Shown here piece after piece: positions 1 through 9,454 of a stretch of DNA of 64,000 bases (its first letter is position 1; each line of letters begins with the position of its first letter). Source of the DNA: Nocardioides marinisabuli (GTDB taxonomy: Bacteria; Actinomycetota; Actinomycetes; Propionibacteriales; Nocardioidaceae); NCBI RefSeq assembly GCF_013466785.1, contig NZ_CP059163.1, positions 1,922,001 through 1,986,000 of the forward strand. Reading direction: 5' to 3'. The position numbers and the translations under genes were made by a program. The notes beneath the pieces were generated by a model. It made no database searches and was not told the DNA's origin. It worked only from the letters and a program-made list of their open reading frames with translations.

Positions 1-975
1 GCGCTCGGCCTCAACGCCGCGGGCGGCAACATCGGCGTGGCGGTCATCCAGTTCGCGCTGCCGGTGATCGTGGGCGGGGCCGGGGTCTTCGGGCTGGTGC
101 AGGCCGCCGAGGGCGGCATCCACCTCGAGCGGGCCGGCTGGGTGTACGTCGCCCTGGCCGTGGCCGCCGCGCTGGGCGCCTACTTCTTCATGGACAACCT
201 CGGCACCGCCACCGGCTCGACCCGCGAGAGCGCCGCGGTGCTGCGCCGGCCGCAGACCTGGGTGATGAGCTTCCTCTACATCGGCACCTTCGGCTCCTTC
301 ATCGGCTACTCCGCGGCGATGCCGCTGCTGATCAAGGTGAACTTCTCGGTCGTCGACCCGGCGAGCGGAGCGGTCACCGGCGGCATCAACTTCGTCTTCT
401 ACGCCTTCCTCGGCGCCCTCGTCGGCTCCTTCACCCGGCCCTTCGGCGGCTGGCTGGCCGACCGCTTCGGTGGCGCCCGGGTGACCCTCGCGGCGTTCGG
501 CGCGATGATCGCCGCGACCTGCGCGGTGCTGTGGACGCTGAGCCAGGTGGTGGCCAACCCCACGGGCGACAGCGCCGTGGCCGACGCCAACTCGTCCTGG
601 TTCCCGCTCTTCCTGGCCTTCTTCCTGTGCGTCTTCGCCGCCACCGGCGTCGGCAACGGCTCGGCCTACCGGATGATCCCGACGATCTGGCGCCACCAGC
701 ACACCGCGGGCACCGCGGCCGGCACTCCCGAGCACCGTGCCGCGCTGCTGCGGGCGACCAAGGAGTCCTCGGCGGCGGTCGGCATCATCGGCGCCGCAGG
801 CGCGATCGGCGGGTTCCTGATCCCGATGATGTTCGGGGCGCCGTGGATCGCCGACCCGCTCGCGGCCGTGCAGACCGCCTTCGTGCTCTTCATCTCCTAC
901 TACGTGCTCTGTGCGCTGGTGACCTGGTCGACCTACGTCCGGCGCGGCGCCCCGCTCGCCGCGGCCCGCGCCTGA
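1..975 (+). CDS. narK: NarK/NasA-type nitrate/nitrite transporter (MFS), 5' end cut by window
   Basis: Takes up nitrate across the cytoplasmic membrane for the assimilatory enzymes encoded just downstream. The frame is open from base 1, so the true start lies upstream; an internal ATG at 37 is not the start. The first residues (LGLNAAGGNIGVAV) match the nitrate signature of the NarK/Nrt branch of the major facilitator family. Several hydrophobic spans follow, with an RPFGGWLADRFGG loop, a second family signature, near the middle. The stop TGA overlaps the ATG of the nitrate reductase (ATGA-type junction at 973-977), so the two are translationally coupled. By neighbourhood it is an uptake transporter rather than a respiratory nitrite exporter. 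Family assignment is firm; the uptake role is inferred from context. Confidence 0.93.
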   Translation, partial: ALGLNAAGGNIGVAVIQFALPVIVGGAGVFGLVQAAEGGIHLERAGWVYVALAVAAALGAYFFMDNLGTATGSTRESAAVLRRPQTWVMSFLYIGTFGSFIGYSAAMPLLIKVNFSVVDPASGAVTGGINFVFYAFLGALVGSFTRPFGGWLADRFGGARVTLAAFGAMIAATCAVLWTLSQVVANPTGDSAVADANSSWFPLFLAFFLCVFAATGVGNGSAYRMIPTIWRHQHTAGTAAGTPEHRAALLRATKESSAAVGIIGAAGAIGGFLIPMMFGAPWIADPLAAVQTAFVLFISYYVLCALVTWSTYVRRGAPLAAARA

Positions 976-3065
976 TGCCCGGCGCGGCGCCCCCGCCGGG
1001 GACCCGGACCCACTGCCCCTACTGCTCGCTGCAGTGCGGCATGACCCTCACCGGCTCCGGACGCGGCGGGACGCGCCTGGAGGTGCAGCCGTGGGAGGAG
1101 TTCCCGGTCAACGAGGGGGCGCTGTGCCGCAAGGGGTGGACCGCCGGCGGGCTGACCGGGAGCCGCGAGCGGCTGACCACGCCGCTGCTGCGCGACCGGG
1201 CCACCGGCGAGCTGCGGGCGGCCTCCTGGGACGAGGCGCTCGACCTGGTCGCGGCCCGGCTCGACCACTTGCGCGCCGAGCACGGCGCCGACGCGATCGG
1301 GGTCTTCGGCGGCGGCGGGCTGACCAACGAGAAGGCCTACCAGCTCGGCAAGCTGGCCAGGGTCGCGATCGGCACCAGCCAGATCGACTACAACGGGCGC
1401 TGGTGCATGAGCTCGGCGGCCTCGGCCGCCACCCGCACCTTCGGGATCGACCGGGGGCTGCCCTTCCCGCTGGCCGACGTCGAGCAGGCCGACGTCGTGG
1501 TCCTGGTCGGCTCCAACCTGGCCGAGACCATGCCGCCGGCGGCGCGCCACCTCGACCGGCTGCGCCAGCGGGGCGGCAAGGTCGTGGTGGTCGACCCCCG
1601 CCGCACCCCGACCGCCGACCACGCCGACCTGCTGGTGCAGCCGGTGCCGGGCGGCGACCTGGCGCTGGCCCTGGGCGTGCTGCACCTGCTGGTCGCCGGC
1701 GGCCACGTCGACACGGCGTACGTCGAGGCGCGCACCCGGGGCTGGGAGGCGCTCGCCGACTCGGTCGCGGGCTGGTGGCCCGAGCGCGTCGAGCGGGTCA
1801 GCGGCGTGGCGGTCGCCGAGCAGCGGGCCCTGGTCGACCTGCTGGCCGGGGCGGGGCGGGTCGTCGTGCTCACCGCGCGCGGTGCGGAGCAGCACGCGCA
1901 GGGCTCCGACACCGTGCTGGCCTGGATCAACGTGGCGCTGGCGCTCGGCATGCCCGGCCGGCCGCACGCCGGCTACGGCTGCCTGACCGGGCAGGGCAAC
2001 GGCCAGGGCGGCCGCGAGCACGGCCAGAAGGCCGACCAGCTGCCCGGCTACCGGATGATCGACGACCCGGCGGCCCGGGCCCACGTGGCGGGCGTGTGGG
2101 GGGTCGAGCCCGGCTCGCTGCCCGGCCGCGGGCGCTCCGCCTACGAGATGCTCGACGCGATCGGCACGCCGACGGGGCCCCGCGCGCTGCTGGTGATGGG
2201 CTCGAACATCGTGGTCTCGGCGCCCCGGGCCACGCGGGTGGCCGACCGGCTCGCCGCGCTCGACCTGCTGGTCGTCTGCGACCTGGTGCTCTCGGAGACT
2301 GCCGCCCTGGCCGACGTGGTGCTGCCGGTCACCCAGTGGGCCGAGGAGACCGGCACCATGACCAACCTCGAGGGACGGGTGGTGCTGCGACGCCAGGCCC
2401 GCCCGGTGCCCGAGGGGGTGCGCTCCGACCTCGAGGTGATGGCGGGCCTGGCCCAGCGGCTGGGCTCGCCGGTGGAGCTGTCCACGGACCCCGAGGAGGT
2501 CTTCGCCGAGCTCGGCCGGGCCTCGGCGGGCGGCGTCGCCGACTACAGCGGTATCACCTACGCGCGCATCGAGGCCGAGCACGGCGTGTTCTGGCCCTGC
2601 CCCTCGACCGAGGGGGCGCCGCACCCGGGCACCCCGCGCCTCTTCGCCGAGCGCTTCGCCACCGCCGACGGGCGGGCCCGGCTGCACCCCGTCGACCACC
2701 GCGGACCGGCCGAGCCGCCCGACGCCGACTACCCGCTGCACCTGACCACCGGCCGGGTCCTGGCGCAGTACCAGTCGGGCGCGCAGACCCGGCGCATCGC
2801 CGCCCTGCCCGACCCGGGACCGTTCGTCGAGATGCACCCCCAGCTCGCGGCCCGCCTCGGCGTCGCCGACCGGATGCTCGTCGAGGTCGCCACCCGGCGC
2901 GGCACCCTGCGCGCCCCCGCCCGGGTCGTGGCCACGATCCGGCCCGACACCGTGTTCGTGCCCTTCCACTGGCTGGGGGTCAACCGGCTCACCAACGACG
3001 CGCTCGACCCGGCCAGCCGGATGCCCGAGTTCAAGGTCTGCGCCGCGCGCGTGGGTGTCGCATGA
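975..3065 (+). CDS. nasA: Assimilatory nitrate reductase catalytic subunit (molybdopterin oxidoreductase)
   Basis: Reduces nitrate to nitrite in the cytoplasm using bis-MGD molybdenum and one [4Fe-4S] cluster. The 696-residue protein opens with the cluster motif C14-x2-C17-x3-C21 followed by C51 (HCPYCSLQCGM, GALCRKG), typical of NasA/NarB/NapA-type enzymes. The central molybdopterin-binding region includes VGSNLAETMPPAARH and the QGNGQGGREHGQKADQLPGY segment. The C-terminal molydopterin-dinucleotide domain contains LTTGRVLAQYQSGAQTRR. There is no signal peptide, which favours assimilatory NasA over periplasmic Nap. It starts with ATG at 975 overlapping the transporter stop, and its own stop overlaps the next ATG at 3062. 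Symbol usage varies (nasA, nasC, narB). Confidence 0.93.
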   Translation: MPGAAPPPGTRTHCPYCSLQCGMTLTGSGRGGTRLEVQPWEEFPVNEGALCRKGWTAGGLTGSRERLTTPLLRDRATGELRAASWDEALDLVAARLDHLRAEHGADAIGVFGGGGLTNEKAYQLGKLARVAIGTSQIDYNGRWCMSSAASAATRTFGIDRGLPFPLADVEQADVVVLVGSNLAETMPPAARHLDRLRQRGGKVVVVDPRRTPTADHADLLVQPVPGGDLALALGVLHLLVAGGHVDTAYVEARTRGWEALADSVAGWWPERVERVSGVAVAEQRALVDLLAGAGRVVVLTARGAEQHAQGSDTVLAWINVALALGMPGRPHAGYGCLTGQGNGQGGREHGQKADQLPGYRMIDDPAARAHVAGVWGVEPGSLPGRGRSAYEMLDAIGTPTGPRALLVMGSNIVVSAPRATRVADRLAALDLLVVCDLVLSETAALADVVLPVTQWAEETGTMTNLEGRVVLRRQARPVPEGVRSDLEVMAGLAQRLGSPVELSTDPEEVFAELGRASAGGVADYSGITYARIEAEHGVFWPCPSTEGAPHPGTPRLFAERFATADGRARLHPVDHRGPAEPPDADYPLHLTTGRVLAQYQSGAQTRRIAALPDPGPFVEMHPQLAARLGVADRMLVEVATRRGTLRAPARVVATIRPDTVFVPFHWLGVNRLTNDALDPASRMPEFKVCAARVGVA

Positions 3066-4500
3066 GCCCCGAGCGGCTCGTCGTGGTCGGTCACGGCATG
3101 GCCGCGACCCGGCTGGTCGAGCAGCTCGTCGACGGCCGGTACGACGGGCAGGTCACGGTCCTGGGGGACGAGCCGGTGCCGGCGTACAACCGCATCCTGC
3201 TCTCGGCGGTGCTCGAGGGCACCCACGCCGACAGCGCGATCACGCTGCGCCGCGCCGAGTGGTACGCCGAGCACGGCGTCGACCTGCGCCTGGGCAGCCG
3301 GGTGCTGGCGATCGACCGCGAGCACCGCGACGTGATGCTCGTCGACGGCACCGTCGTGCCCTTCGACCGCCTGGTGCTGGCCACCGGCTCGCTGCCCACC
3401 CTGCCGCCCGTGCGGGGGCTGGTCACCCCCGAGGGCCGGCTGCACCCCGCGGTGCACGCCTTCCGCTCGCTGGCCGACTGCGAGCGACTGCTCGGGGCCG
3501 TGCCCGGGGCCCGCCGCGCCGTGGTCGTCGGCGGTGGGCTGCTGGGGCTGCAGGTCGCCCGCGCGCTCTCGGTGCGCGGGGTGGCGACCGAGGTCGTGGA
3601 GGGCACCGAGCACCTGCTCTCGCGGCAGGTGGGTGCGGGCGCCGGAGCGGTCCTGGCGCGCAGCCTGCGCCGGCTCGGCACCACGGTCTACACCGGCGCC
3701 CGGGCGGTGCGGCTGGTCGAGCCGACCTCCGGCGAGGGCGTCACCGGGGTGCGCCTCGACAACGGCGTCGTGCTCGACACCGACCTCGTCGTCCTCACCG
3801 CGGGCGGACGGCCGGCGACGTCGCTGGCCCGCGCCGCCGGCCTGGCGGTGCGCCGCGGGGTCGTGGTCGACGACCACCTGACCTCGCCCACCGACCCCGC
3901 CGTGCACGCCATCGGCGACTGCGCCGAGCACCGCGGCGCCACCACCGGCTTCGTGCCCCCGGCCTGGGACCAGGCCACGGTGCTGGCCCGGCGCCTCTGC
4001 GGCGACGACGTCGAGCACGCCGGGTCGCGCGGGGTGGCCCGGCTGCGGGCCACCGGCCTCGACGTGGCGGTGCTCGGCGACCCGGTCGGCGCCGAGGGCG
4101 AGGTGGTCGAGGTGACCAACCCCGTGGTGGGCAAGCACTCGCGGCTCGTGGTGCGCGACGGCGTCGTCGTGGCCGCCGCGCTGGTCGGCGACCTGTCGCG
4201 CGTCGGCCTGATCACCCAGCACTACGACCGCGGCACCGTGCTCGGCCCGCACGAGCCCGGGCAGCTGCTGCTGCCCGAGCAGGGGCCGCGGCACCCACGG
4301 CCGTCGCGCTGCCCGACGACGTCGAGGTCTGCGCCTGCGCCGGCGTGAGCGCCGGGCGGCTGCGGGCCTGCGCCGACCTCGCGCAGGCGCGCGAGCAGAC
4401 CCGGGCCACCACCGGCTGCGGGTCCTGCACCGCGACCTGCGCCCAGCTGGTGGGCACCGCCGCGGCCGACCCCGCCTGTGAGGTCGTGCGGACAAAGTGA
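3062..4500 (+). CDS. NasB/NirB-N-like FAD reductase with C-terminal BFD [2Fe-2S] domain, frame-interrupted near 4283
   Basis: Probably passes electrons from NAD(P)H to the nitrate reductase encoded immediately upstream. It has an N-terminal FAD motif (VVVGHGMAATRL), a second dinucleotide motif (VVVGGGLLGLQVA, near residues 156-168) and an FAD-binding IGDCAEH segment, as in NasB and the first half of NirB. The frame that starts at 3062 would end at 4348 after a meaningless tail. The expected BFD-like cluster domain (VCACAGVSAGRL then GCGSCTATCAQLVG) lies in the -1 frame and ends at 4500. The change falls in the GGGG run at 4282-4285. One extra G restores E-Q-G-A-A-A-P-T-A and a single protein of about 479 residues. 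Either this is an assembly deletion or the gene has lost its cluster domain. The function is inferred from position and domains. Confidence 0.8.
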
Positions 4501-4612
4501 CACGACGTGATCGACGAGGTCATCGCGGGGCAACGTCGCCGGCCCACTGTGGTCGAGCAGTCCCACACCACCCGAGCCCCGCCCCGGGCACCGCACCCGT
4601 GAGGGAGAACCG

Positions 4613-7189
4613 ATGACGAGCACCACCCCCCGCCCCCGCCTGGTCGTGGTCGGCCACGGCATGGTCGGCCACCGCCTCGTGCAGGCCGCCGTCGAGCGCG
4701 GGCTGAGCGCCACGCACGACATCGTCGTGGTCGGCGAGGAGCCGCGGCCGGCCTACGACCGCGTCGCGCTGACGTCGTACTTCGCCGCGAGCGGGCCCGA
4801 GGAGCTCTCCCTGCTGCCCTCCGGCTCCTACGACGACCCCGCGGTCGAGCTGCTGCTCGGCACCGAGGTGACCGCGCTCGACCGGGCCGACCGCACGGTG
4901 GCGCTCTCCGACGGTCGGGTGCTGGGCTACGACCAGCTGGTGCTGGCCACGGGCGCGGCGCCCTTCGTGCCACCCGTGCCGGGCCGCGACCTCGACGGCT
5001 GCTTCGTCTACCGCACCATCGAGGACCTCGACGCGATCCGGGCCGCGGCCGGCCCGGCCACGGCCGGCGTCGTGGTGGGCGGCGGCCTGCTGGGCCTCGA
5101 GGCCGCCAACGCGCTGGTGCAGCTGGGGCTCGAGACCCACGTGGTCGAGATGGCGCCCCGGCTGATGCCGGTGCAGCTCGACGAGGCCGCCGGCGCCACG
5201 CTGGTGCGCCACGTCGAGGGGCTCGGCGTGCAGGTGCACACCGGCGTGGCCACCGAGTCGGTGAGCGGCGCCGACCGCGTCGACGGCCTCGTCCTGGCCG
5301 GCGGGGCACGGGTCGAGGCCCAGGTGGTGGTCTTCTCGGCCGGCATCCGCCCGCGGGACGCGCTGGCCCGAGCGGCCGGGCTCGAGGTCGCCGAGCGCGG
5401 CGGGGTGCTGGTCGACGAGCAGTGCCGCAGCAGCGACGAGCGGATCTGGGCCGTCGGCGAGTGCGCCGCGCCCGGCGGGCGGATGTACGGCCTGGTCGCG
5501 CCCGGCTACGACATGGCCGAGGTGGTCGTCGACGCGCTGCTCGGCGGGGCGGGGCGCTTCGTGGGCGCCGACATGTCCACCAAGCTCAAGCTCCTCGGGG
5601 TCGACGTGGCCTCCTTCGGCGACGCGTTCGCCACCACCGAGGGCGCCCTCGAGCTGGTCTTCTCCGACGCCGTCGCCGGGCTCTACAAGAAGCTGGTGGT
5701 CAGCGACGACGGGCGGCGCCTGCTGGGCGGGATCCTCGTCGGCGACGCGTCGGCGTACGGCGTGCTGCGGCCGATGGTGGCCAGCGGGATCGACCTGCCC
5801 GACAACCCCGAGGAGCTGATCCTCCCGCCGGGCCGCGGCGGTGCGGCGACCGGCGTCGCGTCCCTGCCGCCCGAGGCCCAGGTCTGCTCCTGCAACAACG
5901 TCACCAAGGCCGACCTGCTCGAGCGGCTCGACCAGGCGCACCCGGGCCCCGACGGGGCCGAGCACCACTGCGAGGACGTCGCCGCCCTCAAGGCCTGCAC
6001 CGGCGCCGGCAGCACCTGCGGCTCGTGCGTGGGCACCGTCAAGGCGCTCGTCGAGGACCACTTCGCCGCCCAGGGCCGCGAGGTCAGCCGGGCCCTGTGC
6101 GAGCACTTCGCGCTCTCGCGCGCCGAGCTCTTCGACGTGGTGGCGATCCACGGCTACCGCAGCTTCGACGAGGTGGTCGCCGCCCACGGCACCGGCCGCG
6201 GCTGCGACGTGTGCAAGCCGACCGTCGCCTCGGTGCTGGCCAGCCTGGTCAACGAGCACGTGCTGGGCGAGCAGCGCGCGGTCCTCCAGGACACCAACGA
6301 CGCGTTCCTGGCCAACATCCAGCGCAACGGCAGCTACTCCGTGGTCCCGCGCATCCCGGGCGGCGAGATCACCCCCGACAAGCTCATCGTGATCGGCGAG
6401 GTGGCCCGCGACCACGGGCTCTACACCAAGATCACCGGCGGCCAGCGCATCGACCTCTTCGGGGCGCGCGTCGAGGAGCTGCCCGTGATCTGGCGCCGGC
6501 TCGTCGACGCCGGCTTCGAGTCCGGGCACGCCTACGGCAAGTCGCTGCGCACGGTGAAGTCGTGCGTCGGTTCGACGTGGTGCCGCTTCGGGGTGCAGGA
6601 CTCGGTGCAGATGGCCATCGACCTCGAGCTGCGCTACCGGGGGCTGCGCTCGCCCCACAAGCTCAAGGGCGGGGTCTCGGGCTGCGCCCGCGAGTGCGCC
6701 GAGGCGCGGTCGAAGGACTTCGGGGTGATCGCGACCGAGAAGGGTTGGAACCTCTACGTCGGCGGCAACGGCGGGGCCACCCCGGCGCACGCCCGGCTGC
6801 TGGCCGGCGACCTCGACGACGAGACGCTGGTGCGCTACCTGGACCGCTACCTCATGTACTACGTGCGCACCGCGGACCGGCTGCAGCGCACGGCGCCGTG
6901 GCTCGACTCCCTCGAGGGCGGGCTCGACCGGCTCCGCGAGGTGGTCGTCGACGACGTGCTCGGCCTGGGCAGCGAGCTCGAGGCCGCCATGGCCCGCCAC
7001 GTCGCGACGTACGTCGACGAGTGGTCGGCGGTCCTCGACGACCCCGACAAGCTCGCCCGCTTCGTCTCCTTCGTCAACGCGCCCGAGACCCCCGACCCGG
7101 CCGTCTCCTTCGGCACGGTGCGCGAGCAGATCGTGCCCAACGGGCCGGTCGACCTGGGGGCCACCATCCCGGTGGGGGCACCGGCATGA
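4613..7189 (+). CDS. nirB: NAD(P)H nitrite reductase large subunit NirB
   Basis: Reduces nitrite to ammonium with six electrons from NAD(P)H, using FAD, [2Fe-2S], [4Fe-4S] and siroheme. The 858-residue protein has the expected order. An FAD/NAD oxidoreductase half (VVVGHGMVGHRL at the start, VVVGGGLLGLEAAN near residue 160) comes first. A BFD-like [2Fe-2S] domain follows around residues 423-475 (VCSCNNVTKADLL, CTGAGSTCGSCVG). The sulfite/nitrite reductase half carries the siroheme/[4Fe-4S] cysteines C651-x5-C657 and C691-x3-C695. ATG at 4613 is chosen because GGGAG sits 9 bases upstream and the homology begins at once. A 112-base gap separates it from the preceding gene, so it may have its own promoter. 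It overlaps nirD by 4 bases. Confidence 0.96.
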   Translation: MTSTTPRPRLVVVGHGMVGHRLVQAAVERGLSATHDIVVVGEEPRPAYDRVALTSYFAASGPEELSLLPSGSYDDPAVELLLGTEVTALDRADRTVALSDGRVLGYDQLVLATGAAPFVPPVPGRDLDGCFVYRTIEDLDAIRAAAGPATAGVVVGGGLLGLEAANALVQLGLETHVVEMAPRLMPVQLDEAAGATLVRHVEGLGVQVHTGVATESVSGADRVDGLVLAGGARVEAQVVVFSAGIRPRDALARAAGLEVAERGGVLVDEQCRSSDERIWAVGECAAPGGRMYGLVAPGYDMAEVVVDALLGGAGRFVGADMSTKLKLLGVDVASFGDAFATTEGALELVFSDAVAGLYKKLVVSDDGRRLLGGILVGDASAYGVLRPMVASGIDLPDNPEELILPPGRGGAATGVASLPPEAQVCSCNNVTKADLLERLDQAHPGPDGAEHHCEDVAALKACTGAGSTCGSCVGTVKALVEDHFAAQGREVSRALCEHFALSRAELFDVVAIHGYRSFDEVVAAHGTGRGCDVCKPTVASVLASLVNEHVLGEQRAVLQDTNDAFLANIQRNGSYSVVPRIPGGEITPDKLIVIGEVARDHGLYTKITGGQRIDLFGARVEELPVIWRRLVDAGFESGHAYGKSLRTVKSCVGSTWCRFGVQDSVQMAIDLELRYRGLRSPHKLKGGVSGCARECAEARSKDFGVIATEKGWNLYVGGNGGATPAHARLLAGDLDDETLVRYLDRYLMYYVRTADRLQRTAPWLDSLEGGLDRLREVVVDDVLGLGSELEAAMARHVATYVDEWSAVLDDPDKLARFVSFVNAPETPDPAVSFGTVREQIVPNGPVDLGATIPVGAPA

Positions 7190-7584
7190 CCACCTCCACG
7201 AGCACCTCCACGAGCACCTCCACGAGCGCGGGGCCGGACGAGCTGCTCTGGGTGCCCGTCTGCCCGCTGGACGCGCTGGCCCGCGAGGCCGGCGTGCCGG
7301 CGCTGGTGCGCGGCGAGGCGGTCGCGGTCTTCCGCACCCACGACGACCAGGTGCACGCGCTGTCCAACATCGACCCTGTCACCGGGGCGTCGGTGCTCTC
7401 GCGTGGGATCATCGGGACACGCGGCGACGAGGTGTTCGTGGCCTCGCCGCTGCACAAGGAGCACTACGCGCTGCGTGACGGCCGGTGCCTCGACGACCCG
7501 ACCCTGCGGGTCGCCGCCTACGACACCCGTGTCGTCGACGGAGAGGTCCAGGTCGGCGGGCGGCGCCCCGAGTGCCCGCAGTGA
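7186..7584 (+). CDS. nirD: Nitrite reductase small subunit NirD
   Basis: Small Rieske-fold partner of NirB in the cytoplasmic nitrite reductase. The 132-residue product has the family pattern [34 protein letters not shown] and VASPLHKEHYALRDGRCL. It lacks the Cys/His ligands of true Rieske proteins, as NirD does. The ATG at 7186 overlaps the nirB stop (ATGA). The N-terminus carries an unusual low-complexity run of alternating Thr and Ser. It is encoded by three perfect 12-base units (7192-7227), so the first 15 residues are probably disordered and may vary in length between strains. It is followed at 7581 by a GTGA overlap with a possible upstream start of the HemD-type regulator gene. Confidence 0.94.
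   Translation: MTTSTSTSTSTSTSAGPDELLWVPVCPLDALAREAGVPALVRGEAVAVFRTHDDQVHALSNIDPVTGASVLSRGIIGTRGDEVFVASPLHKEHYALRDGRCLDDPTLRVAAYDTRVVDGEVQVGGRRPECPQ
7192..7227 (+). repeat. In-frame 12-nt tandem repeat (3 units) in the nirD N-terminus
   Basis: Three perfect copies of ACCTCCACGAGC, reading Thr-Ser-Thr-Ser, directly follow the start of nirD. The unit length is a multiple of three, so slippage would lengthen or shorten the tail without shifting the frame. Confidence 0.9.
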
Positions 7585-7643
7585 CCTCCGGGAGGGCCCT
7601 GGCACCAGGCTCCGGCCCGGACGCCGAGGAGAGGGCCGAGGAG

Positions 7644-8766
7644 ATGGACGAGTCCGGGGGCGGCAGCCTCGACGGCTTCCGCATCGGCGTCACCGCCTCG
7701 CGCAAGGTCGAGGAGCAGGTCGCGCTGATCGAGCGCCGCGGCGCCGAGGTCGTGTGGGCCCCGGCGCTCTCCGACGACCCCACCCGGGTCGACGACGCCG
7801 CGCTGCGCCGGGCCACCGAGGCCGTCATCGCCCAGCCGCCGGACCTCTTCCTCGCCACCACCGGGGTCGGCATGAGGGCGTGGCTGCGCGCGGCCGAGTC
7901 GTGGGGCTGCGCGAGGACCTCGTGGCGGCGCTGCGCCCGGCCGAGATCCTGCCCGCGGCCCCAAGAGCGTCGGCGCCCTGCGCGGCGCCGGGCTGCGCGA
8001 GCTGTGGTCGCCGGAGTCGGAGCTCTTCGAGGACGTGCTCGACCACCTGCGCGGGCGCGACCTCGCCGGCCGGCGGATCGTGGTGCAGGAGCACGGCCAG
8101 TCGCTCTCGATGGTGGCCCACGCCCTGCGCCGCCAGGGGGCCGTCGTCGACGTGGTCACCGTCTACCGCGTGGTGGGCGCCGACGACCCGACGCCGATGT
8201 TCCGCCTGGTCGACCAGATCGCCGACGGCCAGGTGCACGCCGTCACCTTCACCGCCGCGCCGGCGGTCGCGGCGCTGCTCGACGCCGCCGCGTCGGTGGG
8301 GCGGCGCGACGACGTGGTCAGCGCCTTCCAGGCCGACGTGCTGGCCGTGTGCGTCGGCCCGGTCACGGCCGCGGCCTTCGAGCTGTGGGGCGTGCCCACC
8401 GTCTACCCCGAGCGCTCCCGCCTGGTGGCGATGGTCAAGCTGCTGGCCAGCGAGCTGCCCTCGCGGCGCTCCGGCCTGGTCGTCGAGCTGGTCGGCGGGC
8501 ACCAGCTGCTCCTGCACGGCGACAGCGTCCTGCTCGACGGCGCCGAGGTGCGGCTCTCGCCCGCCCCGGCCTCGGTGCTCCAGGCCCTGGTCGCCAACCC
8601 CGGCAACGTCGTGTCGCGGCGCGCCCTGCTGGCGATGCTGCCCAGCGGCACCGCCGGCTCCGAGCACGCCGTCGAGATGGCGGTCGCCCGCCTGCGCGCC
8701 GCCCTCGGCACCCGCACCGTGCAGACCGTCGTCAAGCGCGGCTACCGCCTCGCGGTCGAGCCGTGA
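7644..8766 (+). CDS. nnaR: Uroporphyrinogen-III synthase/winged-helix fusion regulator (NnaR-like), interrupted by two apparent -1 frame changes
   Basis: A HemD-like domain followed by an OmpR-type winged helix. This is the architecture of Streptomyces and mycobacterial NnaR, which activates nitrate/nitrite assimilation genes. The HemD part begins GFRIGVTASRKVEEQVALIERRGA and continues to TTGVGMRAWLRAAESWG. The winged helix ends the protein (VSRRALLAMLPSG, VQTVVKRGYRLAVEP). Reading must shift -1 at the GGGG run 7903-7906 (into LREDLVAALRPAEIL) and again at CCC 7952-7954 (into GPKSVGALRGAGLRELW). With both bases restored the protein is about 374 residues and continuous. ATG 7644 has GGAGAGG upstream; an in-frame GTG at 7581 overlapping the nirD stop is the alternative start. 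Two indels 50 bases apart in homopolymers favour sequence error, but a decayed gene cannot be excluded. Confidence 0.75.
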
Positions 8767-9452
8767 GCCGGACGCCGCTGCTGGTCACCGTCGCCCACGG
8801 CACCCGCCGCGCCGGCGGCAACGAGACCGCGCGGCGCCTGACCACCACGGCGGCCGAGCGGCTAGGGGTGCCCGCCACGGCGGCGTACGTCGAGCTGAGC
8901 GAGCCGCTGCTCGCCGACGTGGTTGCCGGGCTGAGAGCGCCGGCGGTGGTGGTGCCGCTGCTGCTCTCGACCGGCTTCCACGTGCGCCAGGACCTGCCCG
9001 AGGCCTGCGCCGGTGCGCCGACGGGGGTGCCGGTCGCCCTGGGGCGGCCCCTGGGACCCGACCCGCTGCTGGCCCGCGCCCAGGTCGACCGGCTGGTCGA
9101 GGCGGGTGCCGAGCCGGGCTCGCCGCTGGTGATGGTGGCCGCGGGCTCCACCGACCTGCTCGCCTGGCGGGACCTGCGCGGGGCCACCCGGCTGCTGGCC
9201 GGGGCGTGGGGCGGGCGCGTGCGGCTCACGACCCTCTCCGGCTACGGGCGCCGCCCGGAGACCGTGCTGCGCGCCGGCGACGCGGTGTCGACGTACCTGC
9301 TCTCGCCGGGGCTGTTCTCGCGCAAGGTGCGCGACGTCGCCGAGGCCGCCGGGGCGGTCGCCTGCGCCGACGTCCTGGCCGAGCACCCGCTGGTGGTCGA
9401 CCTCGTGGTCGAGCGCGCCCGCGACCTGCTGGCGCGGCCGGGCCGGCCCTGA
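8763..9452 (+). CDS. Sirohydrochlorin chelatase (CbiX/SirB family)
   Basis: Inserts Fe2+ (or Co2+) into sirohydrochlorin. Here it very likely makes siroheme for NirB. The 229-residue protein starts VTVAHGTRRAGGNETAR, with the catalytic His of the AHG motif seen in SirB/CbiX. It has the paired-half layout of class II chelatases: VVVPLLLSTGFHVRQDLP in the first half and the LLSPGLFSRKVRD segment in the second. The GTG start at 8763 overlaps the previous stop by 4 bases. The gene ends the plus-strand nitrate cluster. No uroporphyrinogen-III methyltransferase gene is present in the window, so that step must be encoded elsewhere. Confidence 0.9.
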   Translation: MSRTPLLVTVAHGTRRAGGNETARRLTTTAAERLGVPATAAYVELSEPLLADVVAGLRAPAVVVPLLLSTGFHVRQDLPEACAGAPTGVPVALGRPLGPDPLLARAQVDRLVEAGAEPGSPLVMVAAGSTDLLAWRDLRGATRLLAGAWGGRVRLTTLSGYGRRPETVLRAGDAVSTYLLSPGLFSRKVRDVAEAAGAVACADVLAEHPLVVDLVVERARDLLARPGRP

Positions 9453-9454
9453 CC

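Noticed and set aside
933..2969. Very long open frames opposite or in other frames of the nitrate reductase, Tad, topA and SpoIIE genes (e.g. minus strand 933-2969, 20982-25382, 54011-58039)
   Set aside because: They arise from high GC at third positions. Their products are Arg/Pro/Gly/His-rich with no motifs, while the opposite frame holds a clear conserved protein.
4501..4612. GlnR operator upstream of nirB
   Set aside because: I looked for GTNAC-N6-GAAAC spacing; only isolated GTGAC-like pieces are present, with no matching partner.
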